NCBI RefSeq assembly: GCF_033958435.1
Contig: NC_134147.1
Location: 43,704,001-43,768,000 of the forward strand
Direction: 5' to 3'
Length of the DNA: 64,000 nucleotides
From: Carettochelys insculpta
Taxonomy: Eukaryota; Chordata; Testudines; Carettochelyidae
Shown: positions 54,351-64,000 of the stretch, piece by piece
Layout: every line of letters starts with the position of its first letter
Numbering within the stretch: position 1 is the stretch's first letter
Notes under the pieces: generated by a model
Database searches by the model: none
What the model saw: the letters and a program-made list of their open reading frames with translations, nothing else
What the model was told of the DNA's origin: nothing
Position numbers and translations under genes: made by a program

Positions 54351-57300
54351 TGCTTTCGAGTCTTAGGCATGTTGCAGGCTGGACTTCACGAAGAGTTGGC
54401 TAGTGTGGGGAAAGGGTTGAAAAAGTGTTGTACTTGAAAGGTGGGGTTTCCCTTCCTTTTAGCGTTCAGCTTGAATAAATGTGTTATTGAAGTTACTCGT
54501 GTGAAGTCTTGTTACTTAAAGTACATGGTCTTATTGCATTCTGCTTCTCCCGCACTTTACAAATCTGCTCCAGCACAAATTAACCGAGTCTCAGTTCCAT
54601 GTCATGTGTATTTGTACATTATAATGTTTCATATTCCTGTAAGTGTTTTATGGCAGCTGTCTTATGAACACATTCCTGGCTTCTCCCTGAGGGAGATTTT
54701 TAGTTGCGCTTTCGGGCTGTTCAGAAAAAAATTCTCACATTTCTTTGCTTCTTAAGAGTGATATCAGAGTAGTTACTATTTTCAAAGGTCATGCATTGTC
54801 ATTACCATCTTGAGACACTTCTGTTTCACAATCACTCTTTCCATCTCACTTTCCTTCCAATACTTGCATTGCCCTAAATAAAGAGAATTGGTTTTCTGGG
54901 CTGCAGACCATTTTGTCACGTATTAACAAGGGCACACAGTGATGGCTGTGTTTCGTATTTTATGGCCATTATTGTCGATCCTAGAAAGACAGTAAGTACT
55001 GTAATCATTCACTTTGTAGTTCTCTTGAACCTGTAATAACACAGCATGCTGCAGAGCAGACTGAAATGCAAAAACACCATGACACAAGTAAGATGCTGCT
55101 CCTTTCATTTTCCGGGTGATTTTGCCACTGTCTTTTGTCAGACACAATATACACTGAAGTCTGTTTCTAAAAATTCATTGGTTCATTCTCACATGCCACT
55201 TAAATATTTCTTCCATATGAAATTACAAACTTGATGACTTGGAATAATTCTGATTCATCCTTTTTCTGTTCAGTACACCACAACAATAGGATCTTTTAAT
55301 TGCAACCTCAAAAAATGTTTCTTCCAGCATCTACCTGGGAATCTGATCTGGCATCAAGAATTTGCCAGATGTCAATACTGCAGCTTGGTTTGGATTATGT
55401 GAAAGAGCTAGAGTAAAATTTGTGTGACTTTTGTTTTTAAAATGCTTCATTGCGTTCCCCAGGGAATTAAGAAGCTTGTTATGTGGTGGCGAAGGCTCAG
55501 TTTTCAGTTCACTCGGAACAATTTCAACTGCCTCTCACCGTTGAGCAGGACAGAAAAGAAGTGGGTGGAGTTAGAAGGCTTTTCATAGTTTTCTGCTATA
55601 AAATTCAGAGCAAGGGGGAAATCCATTCTGAACAATTATCAGAAGAAGTTCAGGAAAACTCAGGCAAGTCTTCACTTTTTTCCCCTTTCTTTATAAGCTA
55701 TAGCGTATTTCATTCCAGGCGTCTTACGCTTATCTCCCCAACTTTTCACTGGTTTATACAGGTATCAGGACAAGATCAGGAGTAACACTGATATTAAATG
55801 AGAGGATAATCATATCCTGAATGTTTTAGGTGTCTTTCATTGCTCTCCCTTTCAATGACTTAAAATCCCCTCATTCCCAGACCACCTCCTGATATATTAA
55901 AGCTAAGCCTGGTTCCAAATGAATGCTGGAGAAGGGTGTGTGTGTCGGGGGGATTCTTTTTGTGGTGTACGCTGGATAACTCAGAGCACCAAAAGCAGTT
56001 GAGCTGAAATGAAAGGGAGAATCCCCCGTGCAGGTCTGTGAATATAAGTAGTCCAAAGCTTGTGTCAGTGTTAAACAGATCTTTCCAGAAATTAACCTGA
56101 GTATTTTGTAATAAATGTACCATAATCTGGCATGTCCTTGGTGGAAACTGAAGTATTTTAAAAGCTAAGGTAGGGAGGAAAGATGCATTTGGCACTGATG
56201 AAGAACTTGGCTCCTGCAATCCCACAGTGAAAAATTCTCGGGGGTGGACTAAGACAAACTGTTTTGTGTATATTACTTTATTCAGCATGCAAATTAATGC
56301 AAGAGAAGAGTAACGGCATGTGTTGTGCAGACTGTAATAGGTGCTCTGTCTTTTGCTTCAGCACTGCAGTTATTTAAAGGTGTTCTAGAGGAAGTAGCTC
56401 AGCTCTTTCTTAAAAACAATATTTAACATATTTTGTAGATAAGCAGTAGGGTTTGGCAACATTATATGATGTTTAAAATGAATTGGTCCTTTTTCTCCCA
56501 AGAAAATTTATTTCTACTCTCTACCATATGCTAAAAGATGGATACAAACAACAGTATTTGTGTTCTGTATTTCTCAATGACTCCTACTATGCTCATTTGG
56601 TATTTTTCCTGAAACCACCAGGAAACCTAATTCGAATTGAGAGGCTTATATTTCACACATCTTTTCATGAATGTCTGGCTCATTTTTCACCATGTTAGTG
56701 AGCTCTTTGGTTCTGTATTTTGACCAGAGATTGTAGACATTTAGGACGAGGAGGATTCTCAGTTGGTCATCTGGTGATGTCCCGTGCATTGATGCAGGAA
56801 ACTAAAATAGCAATATAGCCCTTGTGTTTAGAATTTAGTTCTCTTCTCCTCACTGCTAGTCTACTGCCTAATAGGTCACTGTAGCTATATTTTGGATAAT
56901 GTCTGGACTCTCTTATTTAATATGGAAGAACTGTCATGGACAGGAATGGTTTGTGTTGGTGGCTCGTCATTTTATTAAGCACAGTTTCTGAGCCCTATTT
57001 TGACGTCTGTCTAGCAAAATTAATGGTCAACTAACCAGCACAGAAAGATGAATTTTTCAAATGCATTCCCAGAGGTATCATCCAAGTTCTCATTTTTCCT
57101 TGCTTGTTTCTCTGAGCCCAACTCTTTTTTGAGGTAGAAGGTAGCAGCAGTGGTGGTGGTGGTAGTTTTGTCGGTGTGCTTTTAGGTGAAATAGGTTTTG
57201 TTTTATGTCATTGTCAATGCAGTGCAGGTCAGCTTTATCATACATTGCCTCCATGCTTGGTGTGTGTCTCTTCATATATGTCGACACTGCACATCACTTA

Positions 57301-58309
57301 TGATGTATATAGAGTATATGCACTGCACGTCCCCCAGCATGGATATAAGTAGCAGTGTGGATGACAAGCTACTGTCTCAGTGAGTAAAGACACACCAGAA
57401 CCTTAGGGTATACACCCTGTCTACCCCCTTCCACATCTTCCCTGCTGGCCATTTTTAGCAGTGTTATGTCCTGCTGCCTTGCTGCCACCTGGAACATTTC
57501 CCCACTATAGGCAAAGATTTCAGCAGTGACAAAAATCTCTGGCGCTTCTCCTCCCCTGCTCACTCCCAACTGACAAAAGCTTCTCATTGTTGCATGTAGA
57601 TATACACCGTGTAGCTACACGTGTCCAACACATGAACAAGGCATGGACACGCACGTCTATCTGCTTGTATGTATGACCTACAGAACCCAATGCATATTAG
57701 GTATTTTTTAAAACTCACTGTAGTTCTCTTTAATAATTATGAAACAACTACTTCCAGCGTTGAAAAATGCCATGATTCCCTATGGTGATTGTTCCTTCGT
57801 TCCATTTCTTATCGTTATCTGATACTTCTACTGTCACAGCATTTGGAGAACAACTAAGCTAGCAACCCCATTATGGTAGATGCTGTACAAATGTATACAG
57901 CAAGTAGATCTCTGCCTGAAAGTTTGTCTCTTGTATGTTAATGTGAGCATCTTCTTAATCTTCACCATTTATCACTAAATTCTTGGCAGATGTGCCTTGG
58001 CTGTTAGAGTCTCTAGGCTTGTAAGAGAGAGACATTCATTTCACATAATGATTTCTTATGTGTGCAGAAAATTAATCTGCCCTGATCAGATCTTGAGCTG
58101 CAAATCCAAAATTATGCATTCTCTTTTATTTGACATGCAGTTATGAAAATGATTGTTAGTCTTCTGTGATGCAGTTGCTAGAAGCATATAAATTTGGCTG
58201 CAGAATAAATATTACTGAAAACTTGGGACAGTACCCTTGGACTTCCTGGCAAGCCATAAGATTAACCTAAACAGAACATAACCCAACCTGGAACTGGGTC
58301 GCTCAGGCT
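54351..58309. other. Almost 4 kb without a recognised gene
   Basis: AT-rich, with short open frames only. Near 57278-57620 'atatgtcgacactgcacatc' and 'gtagctacacgtgtccaaca' could be the ends of a decayed MITE. No exon with splice context is visible. Confidence 0.4.
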
Positions 58310-58766
58310 GGGTATACACTTGCCCCCAACTTTGAAGGGGGCATGGTAATCAGGGTGATGGGACATAACTAATGAAGTGCTGCAGTGAATTTGCAGCACT
58401 TTATTAGGCTAATTCTCCCCCATGGCAACTTCGAAGTGCTAGAATACGTGTAGTGAAGCCCCAGAATAAGCAAATTTTATTCCAAAGTAGTGTGTCAGCA
58501 CACAATAGAGCCTATTTCAAAATGGAGCCATTGGGCACACTATGGCTTATTTCAGAATAGGCTCTATTCTCTGTCTACACAGCCCCATTTTGAAATACCT
58601 GTTTTGAAATAGCTGCTATTCATCACACAATGATGTTTACCCAATTTCAAAATAAGGCATCTCCTATTTCAAAATAATTTTGAAATAGTGGTTGTGTTGT
58701 GAAGATGGCACCCATAGTTATTTTGAAATAGTGGCTGCTATTGTGAAATAACTGCTCTGCGGACAT
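58310..58766. mobile_element. Harbinger-like element rich in 'tttcaaaat' words
   Basis: The left end 'gggtatacacttgcccccaa' and the right 'ctgcggacatacctgta' are loose inverted repeats. The interior is full of 'tatttcaaaat' and 'ttttgaaatag' inverted words, the decayed form of the 'tatttcgaaata' motif in the 61322 element. Confidence 0.6.
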
Positions 58767-58779
58767 ACCTGTAGGCTAA

Positions 58780-59035
58780 GGCTACATTGTAGACGTACCT
58801 CAAAATCAGTTACGCAGTATGTGTTGTACAAACTGCGTAACTTATTTTGAGGCATCTTATTTCAAACCCAGCGCAGGCTACATGTCACTGGAGTTCAAAA
58901 TAATTGCTTATTTTCAAGTTCCTGGTAACCCTCATATGAGAAGCATTACCAGGAATAAAATATGCCCTGCTATTTTGAGCGTGGTGTTTGGATATGTTTG
59001 TATTGTGGGATAAAAATAGAAACAGGAGTGTAGCC
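58780..59035. mobile_element. Harbinger-like MITE with TAA/TTA duplication
   Basis: The ends 'GGCTACATTG' and 'AGTGTAGCC' are inverted repeats, flanked by TAA (58777-58779) and TTA (59036-59038), which fits the 3-bp TWA site preference of PIF/Harbinger. It lies 14 bp from the previous element. Confidence 0.7.
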
Positions 59036-59469
59036 TTAGCCCAAGAGAACTGCATTTGTCTTCTCTAAAGGTATACTTGTTATAGGACTGACTGTCTTTT
59101 GAAACTGAAGTCTGAAATCAAACTTCCAGAAGACGGTGCATTTTTCTTTGGGGTTTGATCTCCCCACAGCTTCTGAGCAGAACAAAAGGAAGAGAAAGGG
59201 GCCTTGTTCTTTTTAATAAAAAACAAACCTTCTTACCCCAGGATACAGAAGAGCCTGTGAATTAAAATTCAGCATGGCTGCTGAACATTAACAATTCCTA
59301 CTGATACCTCTGAAATAACTTCTGAGTGATTAGACTGGGTTTTTTTTAAGATTTGTTTTCATTAAAAATGAACAGACTTGAATGTCTACTCATGGTTGCT
59401 GAACTGCAGTGAAGTCCAGAGGCCACAGATGTGCAGTTTGTGTGTGCGTGTGTTTGCATGCGTGCGTGG

Positions 59470-59810
59470 TGCTTTTATGTATTAAGAAAAAGAGGAGCCG
59501 GTGCTATTATTCCCCTCCTCCACCCTCCACCTTCCCTCTGGGTTCCCACAGCTGAGGCTGCCTGAGAAGTAGTGGGGGCTGGTGCTCTGCCACAGGGCTG
59601 GTGAGGCTTTCTGCTCCCCACCCAGCTCTGCCACAGAGTATGGGGGCTCTGCCTCCCAGCCCCATGCAAACTGTCTGCCACGCTCTGCTGCAGGGCTGGC
59701 ATGGCGCTAAGGCTCCAGCCCTGCTCTGAAAAAAATGGCAAACACCATACTGGTGTGTACCGTCACAAAAAAAAGCACTGTGTTTCGACCTAGGGCTACA
59801 GTATAGCCCT
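59470..59810. mobile_element. GC-rich repeat fragment, class uncertain
   Basis: The block from 'agaggagccggtgctattat' to 'caaacaccatactggtgtgt' has the composition of the hAT cores and a short inverted pair near its right end, but no terminal repeats. Open frames here are artefacts. Confidence 0.35.
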
Positions 59811-59816
59811 AGCCTA

Positions 59817-59880
59817 AGGATATGTCTACACAGCAAAGTTATTTCAAACTAGCAGCGCTATTTCAAAATAACTATGCCAT
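59817..59880 (+). mobile_element. Harbinger-like left-end fragment
   Basis: 'ggatatgtctacacagcaaa' and 'agcgctatttcaaaataact' match the left part of the family. No right end follows. Confidence 0.6.
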
Positions 59881-60280
59881 GCACAAAAGACCAGATCCAG
59901 AGGCCCTTGTGCACAGTGGAGGGGGAGGGACGCTTCTGTTGACTTTCAGTGGCATTTGAAATTCGGGCGGAATTTTTAACAGCACCTAAGTGACTTAGGT
60001 GCTTGTCTAATTGACTCTCACTTTCTTTACAGCTTGAAATTTGGATGGGTCCACAGTTTGCTTGGCACCTATTCCAGTTTTTCCACATCTCTTTCACTCG
60101 CTCATTTGAGAATCTTTAAAACATAGAAGTATGGGGACTAGGCTCTGTGTGCAGTTGTTACATTCCAAATATATGTAGAGCCTAAAAAGCATCTACCTAA
60201 AAGTGAATCAGATATTAGATGAATTTGAGTGTCTGGTAATGAGGGTTTGACACCAGAATTCATTGTGTACATGAACACTG

Positions 60281-60455
60281 GGGCTATTTCTACACTACAG
60301 CAATCTGATGACAGATGTCACTGTCGGAAGAGATCTTCCGACAAAACTTCTGTCGACAGAGTGTGTCCACACACAAAAGTGCTGTGCTCTGTCGTGTTTT
60401 TAGTGTGGAAGCTCTGTGGGTTTTGTCAAAAAAATCCTCTAGTGTAGACACAGTC
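60281..60455. mobile_element. Complete 175-bp Harbinger-like MITE
   Basis: The ends 'GGGCTATTTCTACACTA' and 'TAGTGTAGACACAGTC' are inverted repeats. The interior has 'cggaagagatcttccgacaa' and 'cttctgtcgacagag' fold-back words. Without coding capacity. Confidence 0.75.
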
Positions 60456-60732
60456 AAGGTGTGGTGTGAGAGGAAAATTGTTGTAAGCAAATCAAAAAAA
60501 GACAACACACGGAGTTCCTCCCAGTATGCTCTCATAAATATACTGCAGATGATTTGGTGGGGAGATGCGTGTCTTGGGGAATGTAGGGTCTTCAGTGGCC
60601 GAGCCAGCCTAATGGCTAGCTTGCTAGTCTTTCTGTCTGTAAGATTGGAAGGGGTGATGGAGGACCCAGGCCTTCCTTTATCGAGTCTCAGCCTAGTCAG
60701 CTGCCCGAAGTCCTGGGGCTTATTTGCACCCT

Positions 60733-60763
60733 CCCCTTGGCAGGAGAGCCCTTGCTTGCCTCC
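60733..60763 (+). repeat. Donor copy of a 31-bp direct repeat
   Basis: The block from 'ccccttggcaggagagccct' to 'tgcttgcctcc' recurs at 62361-62391 with one mismatch. It lies in otherwise single-copy DNA, so the second copy must come from this site or the reverse. Confidence 0.9.
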
Positions 60764-60971
60764 AGTGGGAACACACTCTGGCAGGACGTTGATCCATCCT
60801 TTCAGGGAGACAGAAGATTCCTGCCTGCTCACCCATCAGCCCCAGCTGACCCAGGCTGCCTTTTTTTCCTTCCCTCACCAAGACAGGCATTGTCCCCAGG
60901 TAGACTGTGGTGGGGCTAGCTGAATCCAGAGGTTTTCTTTAATTCCCTCTGTGCCAAGGAGCTGGATCTCA

Positions 60972-61245
60972 GGGTATGTTTATACTTACCATGAGACCAA
61001 CCTGGTCAGAATTGATCACTTGGGGTAGGATTTAGTGTGCCAAGTGGGGATGCACAAAAACGAACTATAAGGGCTGGACAGTTGACCCCTGGTCTCCTCA
61101 ATCTCGCAAGGAGTAAGGGAGGTTGACGGGAGAGGTTCTCCCATCAGAGCCCATCAACCTCCCTCTCTGATGACAGCCGGATAAGTCAATCCTAGATATG
61201 TCAATTCCAGAGACACAATTGTCGTAGCTTAGTGTAGACCTGGCC
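60972..61245. mobile_element. Harbinger-like MITE with TCA/TTA flanks
   Basis: The ends 'GGGTATGTTTATACT' and 'AGTGTAGACCTGGCC' are inverted repeats. The flanks TCA (60969-60971) and TTA (61246-61248) fit a 3-bp duplication with one change. The interior resembles 6689-6945 in opposite orientation, and includes the inverted pair 'agggaggttgacgggagagg' against 'tctcccatc...tcaacctcccct'. Confidence 0.72.
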
Positions 61246-61260
61246 TTAGTTGCTTCACAA

Positions 61261-61320
61261 GGGGTATTGTTATGAAAGCATTTATAATATTTGTCATTGT
61301 TCCCTACGTTATCCAGCATT
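61261..61320 (+). repeat. Left arm of a 60-bp inverted repeat
   Basis: This is the reverse complement of 62307-62364, with one 3-bp deletion and one 1-bp insertion in the right copy and otherwise full identity. The arms enclose the Harbinger-like element and about 275 bp of unrelated DNA. Confidence 0.93.
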
Positions 61321-61321
61321 G

Positions 61322-62030
61322 GCTACGTCTACACGTGAAGCCTACATTGAAATAGCTTATTTCGATGTAGCAACATCGAAATAGGCTATTTGGATGAATA
61401 ACGTCTACACGTCCTCCAGGGCTGGCAACGTCGATGTTCAACTTCGACGTTGCGCGGCACCACATCGAAATAGGCGCTGCGAGGGAACGTCTACATGCCA
61501 AAGTAGCGCACATCAAAATAAGGGTGCCAGGCACAGCTGCAGACAGGGTCACAGGGCGGACTCAACAGCAAGCCGCTCCCTTAAAGGGCCCCTCCCAGAC
61601 ACAGTTGCACTAAACAACACAAAATACACAGAGCTGACAACTGGTTGCAGACCCTGGGCCTGCAGCATGGATCCCCAGCTGCAGCAGCAGCAGCCAGAAG
61701 CCCTGGGCTAAGGGCTGCTGCCCACGGTGACCATAGAGCCCCGCAGGGGCTGGAGAGAGAGCGTCTCTCAACCCCTCAGCTGATGGTCGCCATGGCGGAC
61801 CGCGCTATTTCGAAGTTGCGGGACGCGCAACGACTACACGGTCCCTACTTCGACGTTGAACGTCGAAGTAGGGCGCTATTCCTATTCCCTCATGGGGTTA
61901 GCGACTTCGACGTCTCGCCGCCTAACGTCGAAATTAACTTCGAAATAGCGCCCGGCGCGTGTAGCCATGACAGGCGCTATTTCGAAGTTAGTGCCGCTAC
62001 TTCGAAGTAGCGTGCACGTGTAGACACGGC
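61322..62030. mobile_element. PIF/Harbinger-like element, CpG rich and probably young
   Basis: The ends 'GCTACGTCTACACGTG' and 'CACGTGTAGACACGGC' are strong inverted repeats. Multiple 'tatttcgaa' and 'ttcgacgtt' words occur near both ends, including a perfect 31-bp palindrome at 61843-61873. Same family as 274-1428 by shared interior words. CpG sites are abundant, unlike in other repeats here, which suggests recent arrival. No transposase or Myb-like frame was found. The target duplication is unclear ('CATTG' left, 'TATTA' right). Confidence 0.85.
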
Positions 62031-62306
62031 TATTATGGTTTGTAACAACAATCTTGATGATTTTCTAGCATGTCCACAAAGCACCAAAAGCAAAGATGAG
62101 GCATTTTTCTCAAACTCTGCTTATGGCCTCGTAGTCTGCACAGCAGTAAAGATTATTCTGTCAATGTATTTGTGCACCTCCTTTCACCGATTAAGTGTTG
62201 CTTTCCACCAACGCGGCTGAAACAGCTTTACTTTTGTCACATTCGCACACCACCCATGCTGCAATTTTATTTTTAACTGAAACTTATTATGACAACAACA
62301 GGCACC
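62031..62306. other. Unique sequence between element and inverted arm
   Basis: No similarity to the other segments of the window that I can see. Confidence 0.4.
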
Positions 62307-62364
62307 AATGGATAACGTAGGGAAACAATGACAAATATTATAAATGCTTTCATAACAATACCCC
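62307..62364 (-). repeat. Right arm of the 60-bp inverted repeat
   Basis: Inverted copy of 61261-61320 ('caatgacaaatattataaat' is the core). It is joined directly, through a shared 'cccc', to the direct copy that starts at 62361. Confidence 0.93.
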
Positions 62365-62391
62365 TAGGCAGGAGAGCCCTTGCTTGCCTCC
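62361..62391 (+). repeat. Direct copy of 60733-60763
   Basis: Thirty of 31 bases agree with 60733-60763. It begins inside the last four bases of the inverted arm, so the join carries microhomology. Confidence 0.92.
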
Positions 62392-63153
62392 CGTGTCCAC
62401 CCTGGCTGTGATTAGTATTCTAAGATGAAGAATCCCCATATTGAGAGGGGGAACTAGGTCTTTTCCTTGTCTTATGTTTCTATGAACTTACTCCCAGGCT
62501 AGGTTAACTCCCTCCAGCCAATCAAGGAAGAGCAGTGACTGACTTATGGGAAGTGACTGGTTGATGGCGCAAGGTTTAGGATGAAGCTGGAGCTCCCTCT
62601 CGCCCCACCAGCGCTGCCACCAAACGATGGCTCGCTCTCGGGTAATGCCGGTGTGGTTCTCTTCCTGCACTCCCCCGCGGTTCCTGGGAGAATCAAATGG
62701 TACATCTGGAGAAAAGAGAACAGATTTTGAAAATATTTTTTTCCCGTCTCTGTTTTGGAAAATGAGTTCTTTGGCATATTGTTCTGTTAGGGTTTGTTCT
62801 GTTAAAGCTTAGTAAATGCCTTCTGTCTCCCCAAGCTGATTTGGCTTTTGCAGCTGACACGTTATATCCTAGTTTTAGAACATGCGGTAACTTCTGTCAG
62901 GAGATGCACAGACGTGTGTAGCTAATTCTCACCAAAAACAAGGTCATTTGCCTTAAGTCAAAGGCTAATGCTATTTTTTCAGCCTGTTTTTTGAATCTGT
63001 TGCCTTCCAAACCAGGCCTGGGTAAGTCTTTTTTTGAGGCAAGCAGGGAAAGTAAACTTTAAATGGATGCTTTGGATCAAAACAAAGAAAATGGAACAGT
63101 CTCTCTACCAAGTTTGCTTTAGGCTGAAGTCTTGCTTGAGCTCCATGGATAAC
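62392..63153. other. No feature recognised
   Basis: No supported gene or repeat. The source of the first bases after the copied 31 bp is not found in the window. Confidence 0.4.
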
Positions 63154-63163
63154 ATTTCAAATG

Positions 63164-63258
63164 GCTGTGGGCTGAAGAAGTGGGTCTGTCCCACGAAAGC
63201 TCACCTAATAAACTATTTTACTAGTCTTTAAAGTGCTACTTGACTGCTTTTTGTTTTG
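63164..63258 (+). mobile_element. 5'-truncated palindromic SINE (right arm only), 10-bp duplication
   Basis: 'gctgaagaagtgggtctgtc' to 'gactgctttttgttttg' is the right arm of the palindromic family. 'ATTTCAAATG' flanks it at 63154-63163 and 63259-63268. It ends at the same base as the 23457 and 63842 copies. Confidence 0.9.
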
Positions 63259-63319
63259 ATTTCAAATGAGAAATCTGTGAAAAATGCTGAGCATGTGTGG
63301 CTGGCTCTGACTGAATCTC

Positions 63320-63344
63320 TTTTTTTTTTTTTTTTTTTTTTTTT
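63320..63344. repeat. Poly(T) tract, 25 bases
   Basis: Twenty-five consecutive T. No adjoining retroposon body is evident on the minus strand. Confidence 0.95.
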
Positions 63345-63370
63345 GGAAAGGTATTTTCACAAACTATGAA

Positions 63371-63683
63371 CGGGTTGAACCTCTGTAGTCCAGCACCCTT
63401 GGGACCTGACTGGTGCGAAATCAGGAAATTTGCTGAGCTACTGGAGATCAGTATTGTCTAGCAGCATTACCAACACTTCGACCGCTTACTGGGATCTTAG
63501 AAGACATAATTAGTGGTAAATTAGAGCTAAATCACAGCACAGAACACTGAGAACTAAGGCAGGTGACTGTAAAGAAACTTTCTGGGACTGTGGGAAACTT
63601 GGCCACACCACTGATAAGTGAATGTTGGCTCACTAAAATTTCATTGAACCATGAATGTTGTCAGATTACAGAGGTTCAACCTG
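63371..63683. mobile_element. Tigger-like element, copy 3
   Basis: The ends 'GGTTGAACCTCTGTAGTC' and 'GATTACAGAGGTTCAACC' are inverted repeats. TA follows at the right (63684-63685); the left flank is AA, a decayed TA. It holds a single copy of the 28-bp unit that is tripled at 39366-39449. Confidence 0.88.
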
Positions 63684-63841
63684 TAGTGAATTTTTTGCGT
63701 ATCCAGGGTGTGTTCATTGATGGCATGGTTATTAATGGTGTTAAACTAAAATATTTGGCTAGAAATCTGCACAGTCTCACATGGAATGAGACTACGTATA
63801 GGACTACTGTGGTAAGAAGATTTCATTCCGCACTCACTTCT

Positions 63842-63899
63842 CACCTAATAAACTATTTTGCTAGTCTTTAAAGTGCTACTTGACTGCTTTTTGTTTTGA
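63842..63899 (+). mobile_element. 5'-truncated palindromic SINE, 58 bp, 8-bp duplication
   Basis: 'cacctaataaactattttgc' to 'gactgctttttgttttga' is the last 58 bp of the palindromic family. 'TCACTTCT' flanks it at 63834-63841 and 63900-63907. A very short but complete insertion event. Confidence 0.88.
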
Positions 63900-64000
63900 T
63901 CACTTCTGATGTGTAGGAGTTTTTATTAAACTAACATAGCAACATCTGCAACTCTTGCTGCTAACAATTATTTCATACTAATTGCTCTTGTTACAGTGTA

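Noticed and set aside
61261..62364. Reading the 60-bp inverted repeat as terminal repeats of a large transposon
   Set aside because: No target duplication adjoins the arms, and the right arm is fused by microhomology to a segment copied from 60733-60763, which a transposon end would not explain.
1..64000. CRISPR arrays, bacterial operons, rRNA genes, intact retroviral copies
   Set aside because: None was seen. The repeats are dispersed eukaryotic transposons, there are no regularly spaced repeats, and no long terminal repeat pair or gag/pol-like frame was found.

Overview
The window reads as gene-poor, repeat-rich nuclear DNA of a reptile, most likely a turtle. The evidence is the repeat repertoire: CR1 LINEs whose 3' ends carry the typical 'tagatgacctcctgaggtcc' block, a reptilian SINE family with the head 'gaggggtagccgtgttagtc', tRNA-derived SINEs with CR1-like tails, old MIR relics, and many hAT, PIF/Harbinger-like and Tigger-like DNA transposons. 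A soft-shelled turtle is possible, but I say so only from memory of similar sequence. I found no protein-coding exon, rRNA or functional tRNA gene that I can support, so the window is probably intergenic or a large intron. The only protein-like stretches are relics of transposable elements.

Layout. 0-3.3 kb: a CR1 copy on the minus strand is split by a 1.15-kb Harbinger-like element that carries a Myb/SANT-like relic, followed by a hAT with a perfect 8-bp target duplication. 5.6-6.9 kb: a hAT whose terminal repeat was hit by a second transposon. 9.5-15 kb: a short palindrome, nested hATs, a Tigger-like element and the first palindromic SINE. 15.8-24.2 kb: a full-length SINE with a 15-bp duplication, an old CR1 split twice, and a second palindromic SINE with another palindromic SINE inside it. 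24-35 kb: AT-rich DNA of no clear class, a CR1 split by a different LINE 3' end, and a hAT at 34.9 kb. 38-45 kb: Tigger-like and hAT copies, one with a small minisatellite. 45-51 kb: mostly unique, with one CR1. 51.6-53.5 kb: MIR split by Harbinger, which is cut in turn by a hAT; then two more SINE copies. 54-58 kb: AT-rich, with no genes seen. 58-62.4 kb: a cluster of Harbinger-like elements, one still rich in CpG, set in a rearrangement with an inverted and a direct copied segment. 63-64 kb: short SINE arms and a Tigger-like element.

The two most interesting signals are (1) SINE units joined tail-to-tail to an inverted copy of themselves and inserted as one piece, as shown by single target duplications around the pair, together with 5'-truncated copies that share the same 3' end; and (2) a short inverted copy joined through microhomology to a short direct copy at 62.3-62.4 kb, which looks like replication template switching.

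Element edges were placed by eye from terminal repeats and target duplications. Where neither is seen, edges are approximate.
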